A stretch of 64,000 nt of DNA from Tridacna crocea (GCA_943736015.1 OX031058.1:14967001-15031000), one strand, 5' to 3'; shown: positions 10,700 through 23,500, numbered from the stretch's first letter. Notes: generated by a model from the sequence alone, not told the origin. Numbers and translations: made by a program.

Positions 10700-12641
10700 T
10701 TTGGAGTTTTGAAGCAGCTCCTTCTGTCTGTCCAAAGATTTCATGAGTTGGCTATTTCAAAATCGGATAAAATTGTATGAGTTTTTTTTTTTATAGTGTT
10801 GATGACCTCGTATTGTGCCTCTTTAAGCTAACACAGGATCACAAGAAAAATGGATAGTTATTTTGTTTGAGATGTGTTTAACGCCTTTTCGACATTATGA
10901 TAGTCTTACGAACATGAAAGTTCGCAACAAAAGTATAGCTGAAATACAAACCTTCCCGGTTTGGATTCAAACTCGTTCGGCAAAAATCCTCATTTATTGA
11001 GGCTCAAAAGACCAATGCACTAACCCATGATCTACAGAGAATCCATATTATCGCCGTTGCTTGGCTTCAATTTTGTACGGGAAGAAGCTATGCGGTATAA
11101 TGAGATAACGCTGGACTTGGAGATTTTAATTGTGATATAATATCTATGAAGAGAGGTAGACCGTATCGATAAATTGATTGTTGTTAGAAAAATCTTTGTC
11201 CGCTATGGAAATCTTACCCTAAGATCCGAAAGATAAAATATTGCTCGTTCTTTTCTAATCAGAAATTAAGGCATTCTCCTATGGGTTGTCTGATTGGGGG
11301 ATTGGTACATTCGTAAAACAATAGTGGCCCTCGATAAATCACTTGTTGCCTGTTGTTTGTCAAACATGTATAGCAGATAAAACGGGTAACAGTTTAATCT
11401 TAGACTGCACACAGCTCATTCGTCACAATTAGGCCGATTCCGTTCCAACATCTTACCTCATCTGTATAATGGTATTTTTCATTTAAACTGCGGGTAACGT
11501 AATATGTATACATGGCAGCGCCACTGAAAGTCGTTTAGCAACGACATAAACAGCCCCGATGAACTTATTCACATCTGTATATCTGCTGGTAAAAACTTTA
11601 AATGGAACTGATAAAACACATTAAAAAATGAATGCATGATATGTAGTTAGAAAGATTTTGATCAAAACAATTGAGACTCAAGTTTTCTTTTTTTAGCGGA
11701 GCCTTACAATTTTCAGAACGGTACACCGGCGTATTTCAAGCAAAGAAATGTACTGTGTAGGTGCATATCAAGGTACCAGATACAGCCGAGGAACTTGATC
11801 ACCAGATCACCTGAGGTATGCCGAATGCACACAGCTGTGTTGAACTTACGAACAATCCAGGTTAATCAGGTATCCAAAAATTCTATATGACACATTTACT
11901 TGGAGATGGTGTAATCTGGGATCACAGCCAGTTCACAGGTCTAACACAGTTCCTTTATTTTGTACACATCTAGCTAGTCCTACAACTACTAATACCGTCA
12001 TTATTAATATTAACATTAGGCTATTATTATTCATTCTGATAGTTGTTTAAATTTACAAAATTTAGTGAGTTGTTTAAATTTACAAAATTTAGTAATAGAC
12101 TAACATGCAAATAAATTGCCTAGAACTGTTGTGCATGACTTACTCCAATCACTAGATTTGAACCTTTTCATGTTTTAAGATTAGACTGCCTTCTGCGGAC
12201 AGTGCATAGTGCAGTCTGAATTTCGTCTTACACTGTGCGTTGAAGGTAGTAGAGAGATCAGACTGCATGAAGAAGCGTGTACTGACAATGGCACTCCACT
12301 ATCTTGTATTTTTAGGAAATAATTTTGGGAAATCACTCCATATACAGTATTGCTTTTTTACTCTGAGGCGTACATCTAGTTCAATTTGTGCACAAATATT
12401 CCATTCGCACATTTCTTTTAATGACAGCTAACCTATAATAGTTAAAATATGAAAGTTGGCTGCACTTTTTCTTAATTTAAAATCCATCTATTTCTCTCCA
12501 TGTATTTGTTATTTGTGTGGGGGTGTGAGGGGTGTGTGTGTGTGATTGATGTAAAAATTTGTCTGCTTACATTGTGTGTGACCGTGCTTGTAGGGCCTAT
12601 TGAGGTTATTGCTGTGCTTCTCCTTTTTCTTTTCTTTTATT
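10700..12641. other. Intergenic stretch, no gene recognised
   Basis: This holds the presumed 3' UTR of BTB gene A and unique-looking DNA. AATAAA occurs at 12110, too far from the stop to call with confidence. A 27-bp direct duplication (AGTTGTTTAAATTTACAAAA start) lies at 12041-12067 and 12068-12094. No conserved open frame was seen. Confidence 0.5.
12041..12094. repeat. 27-bp tandem duplication
   Basis: Two back-to-back copies begin with AGTTGTTTAAATTTACAAAA at 12041 and 12068. They differ only near the final base. This is a small local duplication. Confidence 0.85.
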
Positions 12642-12653
12642 TTCATACCTGGA
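12642..12653 (+). repeat. Target-site duplication of the LINE, left copy
   Basis: TTCATACCTGGA occurs here and again at 19201-19212, immediately flanking the retrotransposon. The match is 12 bp. Part of the first few bases could also belong to the ATTC-type tail on the right side. Confidence 0.85.
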
Positions 12654-13275
12654 CCCCCCCCCCCAGCCGGGTAGGGGGAATAGAAAAAATCCCGGTTGTA
12701 GTCCTGCAGAGTGGTAAAACCCCACCGAAAAGGACCTGCCCGTTTGCCGTGGGCTGCGACCCGTGTCGCCTGATGACGGGATCCTGGTGGTTGAGTGACA
12801 TCAGGGATTGGCTAGACCCTGTACTTGCAACACACCACTTTGGCCCTAAGTTGGGCTAAACGGGAGGTCAGGAAGGCCCGTCCTGATCAATCGGCTGGTC
12901 ATGCCTTGCCCTAGGACATCTGATATACTCCTTCTTTTACATCTTTTTCTCAATTAAATTTACCATCTTCTCCCCATAATTACATCACACTCTTTCAGAT
13001 GTTATATTTCTTGTTTAGCCCTAGAAGGCGGTGGCTCATGGGTCAATCGGGTGAAAGTTATTGGTATTTGGCTGACATTTGTAACTTCTCAATGATCGTC
13101 TAAGCATGGTAGGACTTTCTGCAAGAAAGCATCTGTCCAGTCTAGCCCTTTCATACCGAGTATACCATTGATGTATCCCTGTCATGGTCTGCGAATGGGT
13201 TTTCCCCGGACCATGTCCCCTCGTTGGGCTCCATGGTGGGTGGGGAGCATCGGTGGTGAAACTAAACACACAAAC
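12654..13275 (+). promoter_or_regulatory. 5' UTR / presumed internal promoter of the LINE
   Basis: This is about 620 bp between the C run and the ORF1 ATG. It is markedly GC-rich compared with its surroundings over its first 250 bp and has no long open frame in phase with ORF1. Full-length non-LTR elements normally carry their promoter here. That is family knowledge; no promoter motif was identified. Confidence 0.5.
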
Positions 13276-14783
13276 ATGGCATCCCAAAAAAAGGCCAAGC
13301 TCAACGAAAGCAAGCGCCCCCTTTCTGATAGTGAATCTGAAACGGAACCTATTTCTAGTTCTTCTTTTAACTCTCCACGTTTATTGTCATTCAATCCAAA
13401 GATCTTTCAAAACCTATCACAAAAATATCTCCTTTTATTATTGAAAGACAAATATCTTGCTTCCTTGGAACTCCAAAATCTGTCAAAAAACTGAAAGATC
13501 AGACTCTCTTAGTTGAATGTTTTACTAATCAGCAAGCACTAAATCTCTTGAAAAACACAAAATTCTTTGACATGGACGTTAAAATTTTCCCACATCCTTC
13601 CCTCAATTCTTGCAAAGGAGTAATAAGATGCAAAGAGCTTACTTACTGCAGCTCCTTACAAGAAATTAAAGATAACTTAAAACAACAAGGTGTATCCGAT
13701 GTTCAGCGGATTTCTGTACGCAGAGATGGAGAACAGAGACTTACAAATACGTTCATTTTAACTTTTTCTTCACCTGTTCTTCCAACATCTATCAAGATAG
13801 GCTTCCAAGTAGTCAAAGTAGATGTGTATGTGCCAAACCCCTTGCGATGTTTTAAATGTCAGAGGTACGGCCATCACATCAGTAAATGTCCGAACCAAGA
13901 AACGTGCTCAAAATGTGCTCATCAAGGACCTGACCATGACAGTACTACTTGTTCTAATCCTCCTCTCTGCATTAATTGCAAATCTGCACACTCTACTTTT
14001 TCAAGAGAGTGTCCAGTATGGAAGGAAGAAAAAGAAATTCTTTCAATTAAATATAACAATAATGTTAGCTTTCCAGAGGCAAGGAAAATATTTGAACAAC
14101 GCAAGAAAACCTCTTCTGGTCTTAGTTATGCAGGTGTTGTTGGCTCGTCAACTGAAAAGGACGACTGCAGCACTTGTAAAATTCTTGCAAAAGTTCTACT
14201 TCAAAAATATCCTGATGTAGCTTCTGAACTGAAAGAACTTCTTCCTCCATCCACCTTGTCCAAACTAATTCCTGACTCTCCATCTGTATCTAAAACAAAC
14301 ACAACCTCTTCGGCATCCTCAAAACCCACAAACTCTCAAAATAGTTCGTCACAAAAAACTTCAAAGCCATCTACACCTTCACAAAATTATTCACGGAAAA
14401 CTCCAAAGCCATCTACCTCTTCACAACCACCTCCTAAGAAACCACAACCTCCATCTTCACAGTCTACAACAAAATCTAACGTCTCATCCAAGGATAACAA
14501 TCCCAATCATACACCCCGACCTCCTAAAAGGTCTTCTTCCAAATCTAAACCACAATCTAAAGATAACCAAGGATCTTGTGAGATCACAGTCAAAGTAAAT
14601 GATCCTGTCCCTACCTCCAACAGATTTTCGGAGCTAGAGGACATGGATGCAGATACTGAAAACCTGGAAGGTGAGGCTTCAGATTCAGAAGCCTCTATCT
14701 GGTCCACTTCCAAAGATCTTTGGAACAAGGATTTTGACGCTTGGCAATCATCCAAAGCCGAGACATCTGTAATTAAATCTTAA
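13276..14783 (+). pseudogene. LINE ORF1 (nucleic-acid-binding, triple CCHC), one frameshift
   Basis: ORF1 proteins bind the element RNA and assemble the retrotransposition particle. The likely start is ATG 13276 (MASQKKAKLNE). Reading continues in frame 1 to about 13380 and then in frame 0 from about 13383 to the TAA at 14781-14783. The switch falls at the T run 13380-13382 and fits loss of one base. After the shift there is an RRM-like segment, then three zinc knuckles at 13848-14012: CFKCQRYGHHISKC, CSKCAHQGPDHDSTTC and CINCKSAHSTFSREC. A long Ser/Pro/Lys-rich low-complexity tail follows and then an acidic end. The ORF2 ATG lies 15 or 72 bp downstream, so the ORFs do not overlap. A downstream reading from 13548 uses a TTG and is not a true start. 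Confidence 0.85.
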
Positions 14784-14798
14784 CCAGTCTATTTTAAA

Positions 14799-17700
14799 AT
14801 GCATTGGTTTACGGCCTCATTTTTTACTCTAGTCTTTATACTTTCCTCATGCACTATGGATACCATAATCCAGTGGAATTGTCGAGGTCTGAAGTCAAAC
14901 TTTGACGAACTTTCACTTTTAATCAATGATAACAAACCAGTTGCTGTTTGTTTGCAAGAAACCTTCCTTAAACGGAAAGATGATATCACTATAAAATATC
15001 ATTCTATTTACAACAAGATCTTTACCGAAGGCGAAAAAGCCAGAGGTGGTGTTTCTATTGTTATTAACAACAACATTCCTCACAAAGTTATCTCTTTAAA
15101 TACAAACTTGCAAGCTGTTGCCGTCAGGTTATCTTTACACAGTGCTGTTACACTGTGTTCTGTATACCTCCCCCCAAGCACACCTATCAATGAGACCAAT
15201 CTGAATGATCTCATTTCCCAATTGCCATCCCCCTATATTCTAGCTGGGGACTTTAATGGTCACAATGTTATGTGGGGTTGCAATGACACCAACCAGAGAG
15301 GTCTCCAGTTGGAGAACTTCATTTTGAACAACTCTCTGTCTTTCATGAATGATAACAAATCCAAAACCTACTTGCATCCAGCAACTGGATCTTACTCTTC
15401 CATTGATTTAACATTATGCAGCCCAGTCTTACTTCCCAATTTTACTTGGAAAGTGACTGAGGATTTGTGTGGAAGTGATCACTTCCCCATTATCTTTTCA
15501 TCTACACAACCGTCCAGTAGTGTACGACCGCAGAAATGGAAGCTTTCCAAAGCCAATTGGAATAAATTTGAAACCCTATGTGAACAGACCATTACACATG
15601 ATAAATTTGGAAATTTCGATGATCCTGCAAAACTTTTCACTTCCCTATTAATTGATGCAGCTGAACAGTCCGTCCCTCAGACCTCGACAAACCCAAAACG
15701 TCCTGACAAGCCTTGGTACAATGATGATTGCAAACAAGCTGTCAGAGACAGAAAACAGGCCCTTAGAAAATTTAATCTCAGGCCTACCAAAGACAATCTT
15801 AACTTATTCCGTATTTCCAGGGCAAAAGCCCGTCGTACCATTAAAGAAAGTAAGCGCAAGGCCTGGAGACAAAATGTCTCTAAGTTGAATAGTAGAACTA
15901 CTACTAAAAAAACCTGGGATATGATCAGAAAGATCAATGGCAAAGGCCAGACCCCTGTTAGTCACCTTGAGGTTAACAATACTTCGTTGGAATCTTCCCA
16001 GGATATAGCTGATGCTCTTGCTAACACCTTTTGCAAAAAGTCTTCCTCTGCATCTGCAAACTATTCAGAAAAGTTTCAGAGGAATAAAGCTAGAGAAGAA
16101 AAGAAAAAGCTTAATTTCAAGTCTTCGAATTCAGAGCATTATAATAAACTCTTCACTTTTAAAGAATTAAAATCTGCCCTGAATAAAACTCATGATTCTT
16201 CTCCTGGCCCAGATAAAGTTCATTACCAGTTTTTAAAACACTTACCTTTTACTTCCCTCTCAGTTTTACTTGATATTTTTAATGATATCTGGCAGTCAGG
16301 TGATTTTCCTGCATCCTGGCGGGAGGCACTTGTCATTCCTATCCCAAAACCTGGCAAAGATGCTAGTGACCCGGCTAACTATCGGCCAATAGCTCTTACT
16401 AGTTGTCTCTGCAAGACCCTAGAACGTATGGTCAACGACAGGCTTGTCTGGTTTTTAGAGAAGAACAACCTTATCGTTGATGTACAGAGTGGATTTCGTC
16501 GCCAGCGCGGCACCATAGATCATCTTGTCCGCTTTGAAACCTTTGTCAGAGAAGCCTTTATTAATAGACAGCATGTAGTATCTTTTTCGACCTTGAAAGC
16601 GCTTACGATACAACTTGGAAATACGGAATTCTGAAAGACTTGCATGACTTTGGTCTTCGAGGCCGTCTTCCTCTTTTTATTTCAGCCTTCTTGGATGAAC
16701 GTCTTTTCCGCGTCCGAGTTGGTAATACTGTCTCGGGAGCCCGTGAACAGGAGATGGGTGTACCCCAAGGATGTATTCTCTCTGTTACACTTTTCAGTGT
16801 AAAAATAAACAGTATAGTTAAAGCTATCTGTCCTGGTGTAGACTGTTCCCTCTATGTTGATGACTTCGTCATATGCTTCAGATCTCGAAATATGAATATT
16901 ATTGAGAGACAACTTCAGCAATGTCTCAACAAATTGCAAACATGGTCTGATGAAAATGGCTTCAAATTTTCAGTCCAAAACTAAGTGCATGCACCTCTGT
17001 AATCTACGAGGTGTTCATCCAGATCCTGAACTTTATCTGGACAAAACTAAAATTGAAGTCGTTTCTGAGTTTAAATTTCTTGGAGTCATCTTTGACAGAA
17101 AGCTTTCTTTCCTTCCTCACATCACTGCACTTAAAAAGAAGTGCAAGAAGGCTCTTAATCTTCTTAAGGTTGTGGCTCATTCTGAATGGGGAGCAGACCG
17201 TAAAGTCCTCTTGCGGCTTTATCGGTTTTTAGTTCGCTCCAAGTTGGACTATGGATCTGTTATATACGGATCAGCCCGTAAATCCTATCTGAAAATTCTC
17301 GATTCTATACATCACGAAGGTCTACGTCTTGTACTTGGAGCTTTCAGAACTTCTCCCGTCAATAGTCTTTATGTTGAGGCTAATGAACCTTCTCTTTCTT
17401 ACAGGAGAGAAAAACTCTCACTTCAATATATTTTAAAACTTAAGTCGAATCGTTTTAATCCAACTCATAACGTTGTCTTTAAACCTGAATATAAATGCCT
17501 TTTTGAAAGGAAACCAAATGTTATTCCTCCATTTGGTATCCGCATGGAGCCCATTGTAGATAACCTTGGCCTAGACACCGAATCTATTGCCGACTATAAG
17601 ATCTCTGAAATCCCTCCATGGACACTAAACAGTGCAGAATTCAGATTTGACCTTGCATCTGACAAAAAGTCTGTCACGGATAGAACTGTATTTCATGCTA

Positions 17701-18533
17701 GATACAACGAGATAAAGGAGCATTATTTTTCCTTCAAACCCATCTATACAGATGGATCTAAAGAAGGCAATTCTGTAGCAGCTGCCGCTGTTTATGGACA
17801 AAGGAGCTTAAAATGCCGCCTTCCAAACAACTCCTCTATCTTCTCTGCTGAAATTAAAGCAGTAGATCTGGCCCTTAATCTAGTTGAAAGTTCTAATTCC
17901 AACCGTTTTATTATCTTTTCAGACTCTTTGTCAACATTACAGGCCCTTTCAAATCAACGACTTGAGAATCCTTTAATCTGCAGTTTACTTGAAAGAATCT
18001 CACAAATTTCTTCTAAGAATAGACTGGTGTTCTGCTGGCTTCCAAGTCATGTAGGCATCAAAGGCAATGAAAATGCCGATAGGTCTGCCAAATCTGCACT
18101 TAACCTTCCCATTTCAGATTTTAAAGTTCCACACACTGATTTTAAATCCTCCGTTTTATCACATATCCAATCTTCTTGGCAATCCCAGTGGGATGCTGAT
18201 ATTTTCAATAAACTGCATTCAGTTAAACCATCCCTTGGTGAATGGTATCCCGTTTACAGATCCGTTCGTCGAGAAGAAGTGATAATTGCACGACTTCGAA
18301 TTGGCCATTCACGCATCACACATTCCTGGCTCTTGACAAGAGATGATGCCCCTGAATGTATACCATGCAATGCAACCTTTTCTGTAAAACATATCCTTCT
18401 AGATTGCATTGACTTTCAGCCAGTTCGTTCAAAATATTTCAATGTCAATAGTTTGAAAAATCTTTTTGATTCTGTCAGCGTTGAATCTATTATTGCTTTC
18501 ATAAAAGAGATTGGCATTTACAATAAACTGTGA
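14799..18533 (+). pseudogene. LINE ORF2: endonuclease, reverse transcriptase, RNase H; two frameshifts
   Basis: This polyprotein carries out target-primed reverse transcription. The in-frame ATGs are 14799 and 14856; the second starts directly at the endonuclease (MDTIIQWNCRGL) and is preferred. The APE endonuclease shows CLQETFL, LAGDFNGHNVMWG, SSIDLTLCSP and GSDHFPI (14860-15490). The RT shows SSPGPDKVHYQFL, YRPIALTSCLCKTLERM, QSGFRRQRGTIDHL, MGVPQGC and the catalytic YVDD at about 16854. RNase H shows YTDGSK, SAEIKAVDLAL, FSDSLSTLQAL and WLPSHVGIKGNENAD, so the D-E-D-D set is present. The C-terminus has a Cys-Cys-His-Cys motif (CIPC...HILLDC). Reading shifts at the T run 16583-16587 (fits loss of one T) and back at the T run 16967-16970 (fits one extra T). 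The RT palm is thus split, and this copy is not expected to make active protein as assembled. Confidence 0.9.
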
Positions 18534-19200
18534 TATTTACTCTGGAGTTTCTTACCCATCTTTTTACAACATTCTTTACTTCATTAATATTCAGTTTGCA
18601 TCTCCTTAATGGGAGGATTGCCTCTCTTGGAGACATCTTATCTCATTGGAGACAGGACCTCTTTAATGGGAGTATCTGATCCCATTGGAGGCTCCAATCT
18701 TTATCAGTTTTAACCTCATTTCCAAGGAAAAACAATATTATCAGTCTTGCCTTTTAATATAAAACTGTTGAGTAGGCAGGGAATGCCCAGCCACTCAATA
18801 TCATATTTTATGCACATTATAAATGACACATATTTCTTTTTCATTTAAAAAACTTCTTTTTATCAAACCAGCATTGAGTTTAAAACTTTTTATCACATTC
18901 TTAAATCTTATCATTTAAAACTTTTGAGTGTATAGGGATTGCCCTGTAACTCGATAATGCCCTTTATGCATTATTCTTAATTCAGTTCTTATCATTTAAA
19001 ATATTTGAGTATATAGGGATTGCCCTGTAACTCGATGATGTTCTTTATGCATTAAATTTTCTTAATTCAATTCTTTTATTGTCATTCAAACTTTATTCAG
19101 TTTAAACAACTCCACGTTTATTATCTTTTAACATACTGTAGATATGCGCGCTAAATGACCAAAGTTGTCGATGCGCCATAAAACAACATTCATTCATTCA
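18534..19200 (+). other. LINE 3' UTR with internal repeats and tail
   Basis: Three related units occur at about 18763-18822, 18918-18975 and 18996-19050, each with TTGAGTRKRYAGGGAWTGCCC-like sequence and ending near TTTATGCA. Upstream (18600-18700), CTCCTTAATGGGAGGA, TTGGAGAC, TCATTGGAGACAGG and CCCATTGGAGG form alternating complementary blocks. The tail is (ATTC)n. Such 3' UTR structure usually guides recognition by the element's own RT, which is an inference here. Confidence 0.7.
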
Positions 19201-19212
19201 TTCATACCTGGA
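19201..19212 (+). repeat. Target-site duplication of the LINE, right copy
   Basis: TTCATACCTGGA is identical to 12642-12653. The following bases (AGGAAC) differ from the element's first bases, which closes the duplication at 12 bp. Confidence 0.85.
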
Positions 19213-20726
19213 AGGAACAAAAATGTATGTTGTCTGTCTGTCATTATGAGACCCATAGCAATATTCATACTATAAAATGGTATAAATTGAATGATTAAAA
19301 GCGCATCGAACATTGTTTTCTACGTCGTTTCGCATTGCTGTGCTTGATTTTAATTCATATTAGATGATCAGGTTCTCTTTGATGTCATTTTTCAAGTTTT
19401 GAGGAGCAAACCGACTTAAACACGATTAGAATGGCTGCATGTTTAGGAAAAATGCTTAGTGTGTTTTACAGGACTCAAGCCCAGACAATAGAATAACGCC
19501 CCCACGTAAAGAAAATTTTCGAAACAGAAATATTGTATGAATAACAACGATTATAAATGTAAAAGGTGCATGAATCTAATCAACGCCACTGTGGCGTCAC
19601 AGCTCATTTGGTGTATCGCGTATATCTGTCAAACGTTAAGCAGGATGTTGCAGAACGCTAGGATAATTTGCTGACTGACTCCTCTCAGACCTCACTGACA
19701 GCACATGATCAGGATGAGTGGATACGGACGTCATGTTCACGTAAATGGCTCTTGACAGTTTCAGCAACAGCTATTGAGACGTGAAAGATTAAGAACAACA
19801 TAATTTGTGAAAATATATTTTGTCAGATAATTTCGTTGAGTACAGCTTTACAGCCAGGCGTCGGTACAATATGCAAACGTTTACATTACGTCATCAACCC
19901 AGTTAGACACAGTGAGCCTTGCAACACAATCTTTAGACCCATCAGTAAATCTTAAACCCCGAATCATTTGGAACGGAAGGATCGAAGTGAGCTGGTTCAC
20001 CAACAACGCGCAAAACCTTTTGCATACGCACGTGGCGGTGAAATGAAAACGACGTCGCTACAAAATTGGAGTATTAATACTTCAACCATCTGGCGGTGAC
20101 TCACTATTGCACAACGTAACCAGACATTGGTGCGTTTTCGTGTAAATGTTCTTTTACCAGTTGACGTTCCGTTGATGAGACCATTTCATAGCTAACGTCG
20201 TTCAATCACGTCATCTTCGGATGTCCCGTGGTAAAAATTTCGATGGAACTTCTCCAGCAGAAGTCGTCAGTAAGCAGGATGGACCCCAATCCCTATGAAT
20301 AAGGTTCAGGCACATGCCCAGTAAACGACACGTTATTCTTCATTTGTGAGAGATGCAAATAATGGCCTCAAAACATAAAGACAATCTGAGTAACTTTGTG
20401 TTGTGACCCGTGCTGATTTTAAGCAGTATTACTTCAGACGATACAAGTAAAACTTTGACGTATTGCTAATACAATTTACCACAGTCTATAACAGGTTCAG
20501 ATATGTAACTTCCTTCTTGCATCTACAAGAAGTTTTATGCTTTTAATTGTATGTATCATTTCTTTTCGAAGGGAGTACATTTTGTAATGTCAAGAAGTTG
20601 CTTGCACCAGTAGTTCCAGGTGGTATTTCGCAATGACCGCCTAAATTCTCGGAAAGGTAAGACCTGTTGTGTGTCACTTCATCCTTAGATTTTCTCCTTT
20701 TAATTCGCTGTGAATTTTAGTACACA
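19213..20726. other. No gene or repeat recognised
   Basis: This is unique-looking AT-rich sequence with frequent stops in all frames. No splice-site-bounded coding block with recognisable homology was seen. Confidence 0.4.
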
Positions 20727-22140
20727 AGAGGGTCACGATGGCCCTGAAGTCGCTCACCTGAGCCTTTTGGCCAAACAATTTGGCCTCTAGGTCGTACTCA
20801 AGCTTTTTCCAAACGTATCCATAATGTTATTAAGACAAACATTTTTACACAGTATCTTAAGTACTGAACTTCAATTGTGGCCTCTAGAGTCTAAACAGGG
20901 TATTTTCTAAGATTTTACCGAATGCCTAGTTTTTCACCCGACCTGACATATTTACAAACTCATTCAAGATAACATCAAACAAACATTCTGACCAGTTTCA
21001 AAGAGTACTGGAACGTTAAATGTGGTCTCAAGAGGGTTAACAAGGTTTAAACAAAATCTGACCTATAGACCTAGTTTTTGACCTAACATCACCCAATTTC
21101 AAACTCGTCTAAGCTATTATCAAAGCAAATATTCTGACCAAGTTTCGTGAGTATTGGCCTCCAGAGCGTACACAAGGTTTTTCGAAGATTTTACCTAATG
21201 ACCTAGTTTTCGACTGGACATGACCCATTTTCAAAGTCGTACAATATATTAGCAAGACAAACATTCTCACCAACTTGCAAGAGTATTGGACTGAAAATAT
21301 GGCTTCAAGAGTGTACACAGGGTTTTTGTAAGATTTGAATTAGTAATCTACTTTATGACCAGACATGACCCATTTTGTTATTCGTGTAAGATATAACCGA
21401 GACAAAAATTGTTGTCTCTAGAGTGTACACAATGTTTGTTTTTTTGTTTGTATTTTCAAAGTTTGGCCTAGTGACCTAGTTTTTGACAAGACATGACCCA
21501 TTTTCAAAGTCGCCCGAGCTATCATCAAGACAAACATTCTGACCAACTTTCAAGAGTATGGGACTGAAACTGTTGCCTCTAGAGTGCTCACAATGTTTTT
21601 CTAAGGTTTGACTTGGTGTCCTAGTTTTCTAAGATTTGGCCTAATGACCTAGTTTTTGACTAGACATGACCAGTTTTCAGACTCGTCCGAGATATTATTA
21701 AGAAAACAGTCTGACACACTTTCAAGGGCATCGGAGAGAAAATGTGGCCGCTAGACTGTACCCAAGGTTTTTTTCTAAGATTTGTCATAGTGACCTAGTT
21801 TTTTACTCAACCTGACTCGTTTTCAAACCCGTCCGAAATATCAGCTAGTCAAACATGCTGACAAATTCTTAAAATCACTGTACTGAAAAGTGAAACTCTA
21901 GAGCGTACACAAGGGTTTTCTAAGATTTGACCTTGTAACATAGTTTTTGTCCTGAATTGACTCATTTTCAAATCGTCCAAGATATCATCAAGACAAACAT
22001 TTTGACAAAATTTCAGACTAAAAATATGGCATTTAGAGCGTATGGAAGGTAAAGTTGACGACAGACAACACGCGACGCATGACGGACGCCGGACACAGCA
22101 CGATCACAAAAGTTTACCTTGAGTACTTTGTGAGCTGAAA
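20727..22140 (-). mobile_element. Family S element, copy S6, reversed (core type 3)
   Basis: The 5' end of this copy is at the right: the reverse complement of 22075-22140 reads AGCTCACAAAGTACTCAAGG and then a GTGTCCGGCGTCCGTC stretch. The left end shows the 3' family hairpin sequence (GGGTCACGATGGCCCTG, 20732-20748). The core is eight units marked by ACCTAGTTTTTGAC variants at about 20927, 21068, 21204, 21345, 21473, 21647, 21793 and 21937, with spacing 130-175 bp. The same unit occurs in the opposite orientation in S1 (4195-4880). Confidence 0.7.
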
Positions 22141-23250
22141 AACGATTATGAAACACTTTTTGAATAGGTTGATTGATAAATACATGTACATAAAAAAAAC
22201 CGTCCTTCCAAAGGTTCTTACTCTTGTTTCTTGAAGGGGAATTAAATGATTTATGTAATCAGCTTTTTCATACACTCCTATATTTATGCAGTTGAAAAGG
22301 TTGTCCACATAAAAACAACAATTTAAGAAAAAGTCTTATAACAGAAAATATGAGCAGATAAGCTCATATAGTCTTTTCTCATTTCTCCGTTCATTCTCTT
22401 ATCTCTGTTTATGTACTAAAGCGAATAGCATAACCCGTTCGTGACGTTTTGTTCCACCCGATTTCTATTCTACTATACGTCAATAGTATTTTTTTTTTAA
22501 TCAAACATGGCACAAAAATGCTGCAAAAGCGTGTAATTTTCACAATTTGAGAGAAAATATTACATTAGATACATTCAAAAGCAAATTTTCAATGCTTTTT
22601 CCACATTAAATACGCCTTAATCGATTGTTGTGTCGCCGCTTGAGCGGCGGCACTATATTTTATTCGGTTTTGTAAAGTGCCTATGGAGGCATATTGAACT
22701 GGTTCCATGCTTTGTTTTAACATCCATCTATATCTACTGTACTTTGATTACCAGATCGGGGTCCATATTAACTTTTTTATTTATTTGTGGGATTTTTTTA
22801 AAATATATAATATCTTGCACTTTCATTGTTAGATGGATAAAAATCCGGATCGTAGACATATCAACATTTTCCTTTCGAAAAATAATACTCGTAATATAAA
22901 TAAAGATCCATTTCGAAAAATAAGTCACGTGATAAAAAATTATGTCACAAATTTTCGAAGCCGCAATTTTGAATATCTTACGCTGGAAAGGGTTAAGAGG
23001 TATTTTCAAGCTCCTTGACCTAGAGCACCCTATGTGGTACTTGTGACCCCGTTATATTTTTGTTCTAGTGTTGTATGAAGTGTAGAAATATTGTTTTTTT
23101 CTATGGCGATCGTGTAACTGTAACTAGATCAATGTTGGAGCGCCTGGAATGACTGGTGTCATACCACCCCTCTAGTCTATATAGATATAATAAGAACTTC
23201 ATTCAGGTCTTTATTATATCTATAAAGAGGGATTGTATTGTTGGTTGGTT
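22141..23250. other. AT-rich stretch, no gene recognised
   Basis: Open frames on both strands at 22630-23018 mirror each other and lack family motifs. Nothing else was supported. Confidence 0.4.
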
Positions 23251-23251
23251 G

Positions 23252-23500
23252 TATTGGGGTTTAACGCCACTTTAACAGCTAAGGTCATATCATGGCGGTC
23301 GGTGACGCACATGTGTTTCCTGGCTTTCTCATACTGGTACTTACACTACTTTCTTTCCAAAGCCACCGACTACTTTTCTCACATGCTTCAGCAGAGGTGA
23401 GAGGCAAAAATACGCCGGAAAGAAAGTTCGCCTCAACCGGGTATCGAACTCACAACCATCAGGTCAGGGATTGTATGATACCAGACGTATGTGTTTGAGT
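23252..23500 (+). repeat. Dispersed GGGTTTAACGCC-type repeat
   Basis: The signature TTGGGGTTTAACGCCACTTT is followed by GGCGGTCGGTGACGCACATG and CTTTCTTTCCAAAG, ending near GGGTATCGAACTCACAACC. Related copies are at about 52790-52905 (+) and 55480-55612 (-). I associate this signature with dispersed SINE-like elements of molluscs. It is non-coding. Confidence 0.6.

Larger units (their letters stand above)
12654..19200 (+). mobile_element. Near-complete RNase H-bearing non-LTR retrotransposon (I/Nimb-like), 6.55 kb
   Basis: The element runs from an 11-C run at 12654 to a CATTCATTCATTCA tail ending at 19200, flanked by a 12-bp target duplication. Layout: GC-rich 5' UTR; ORF1 with three CCHC zinc knuckles; ORF2 with APE-type endonuclease, reverse transcriptase, RNase H and a C-terminal zinc motif; and a structured 3' UTR with internal repeats ending in GATGCGCCATAAAACAAC. 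The RNase H domain and two-ORF layout point to the I superfamily; Nimb is my best guess, not established. The full-length 5' end and clean target duplication argue for a fairly recent insertion, although three single-base frameshifts interrupt the ORFs. Confidence 0.9.

Noticed and set aside
13168..13275. Earlier in-frame start for LINE ORF1
   Set aside because: The upstream codons look like 5' UTR (GC-rich, no family motif), and a second overlapping frame is equally open. MASQKK at 13276 is a more natural start before the charged N-terminus.
22630..23018. Open frames on both strands read as small membrane proteins
   Set aside because: They are mirror images of each other in AT-rich sequence, which produces hydrophobic-looking translations. 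No motif supports either.
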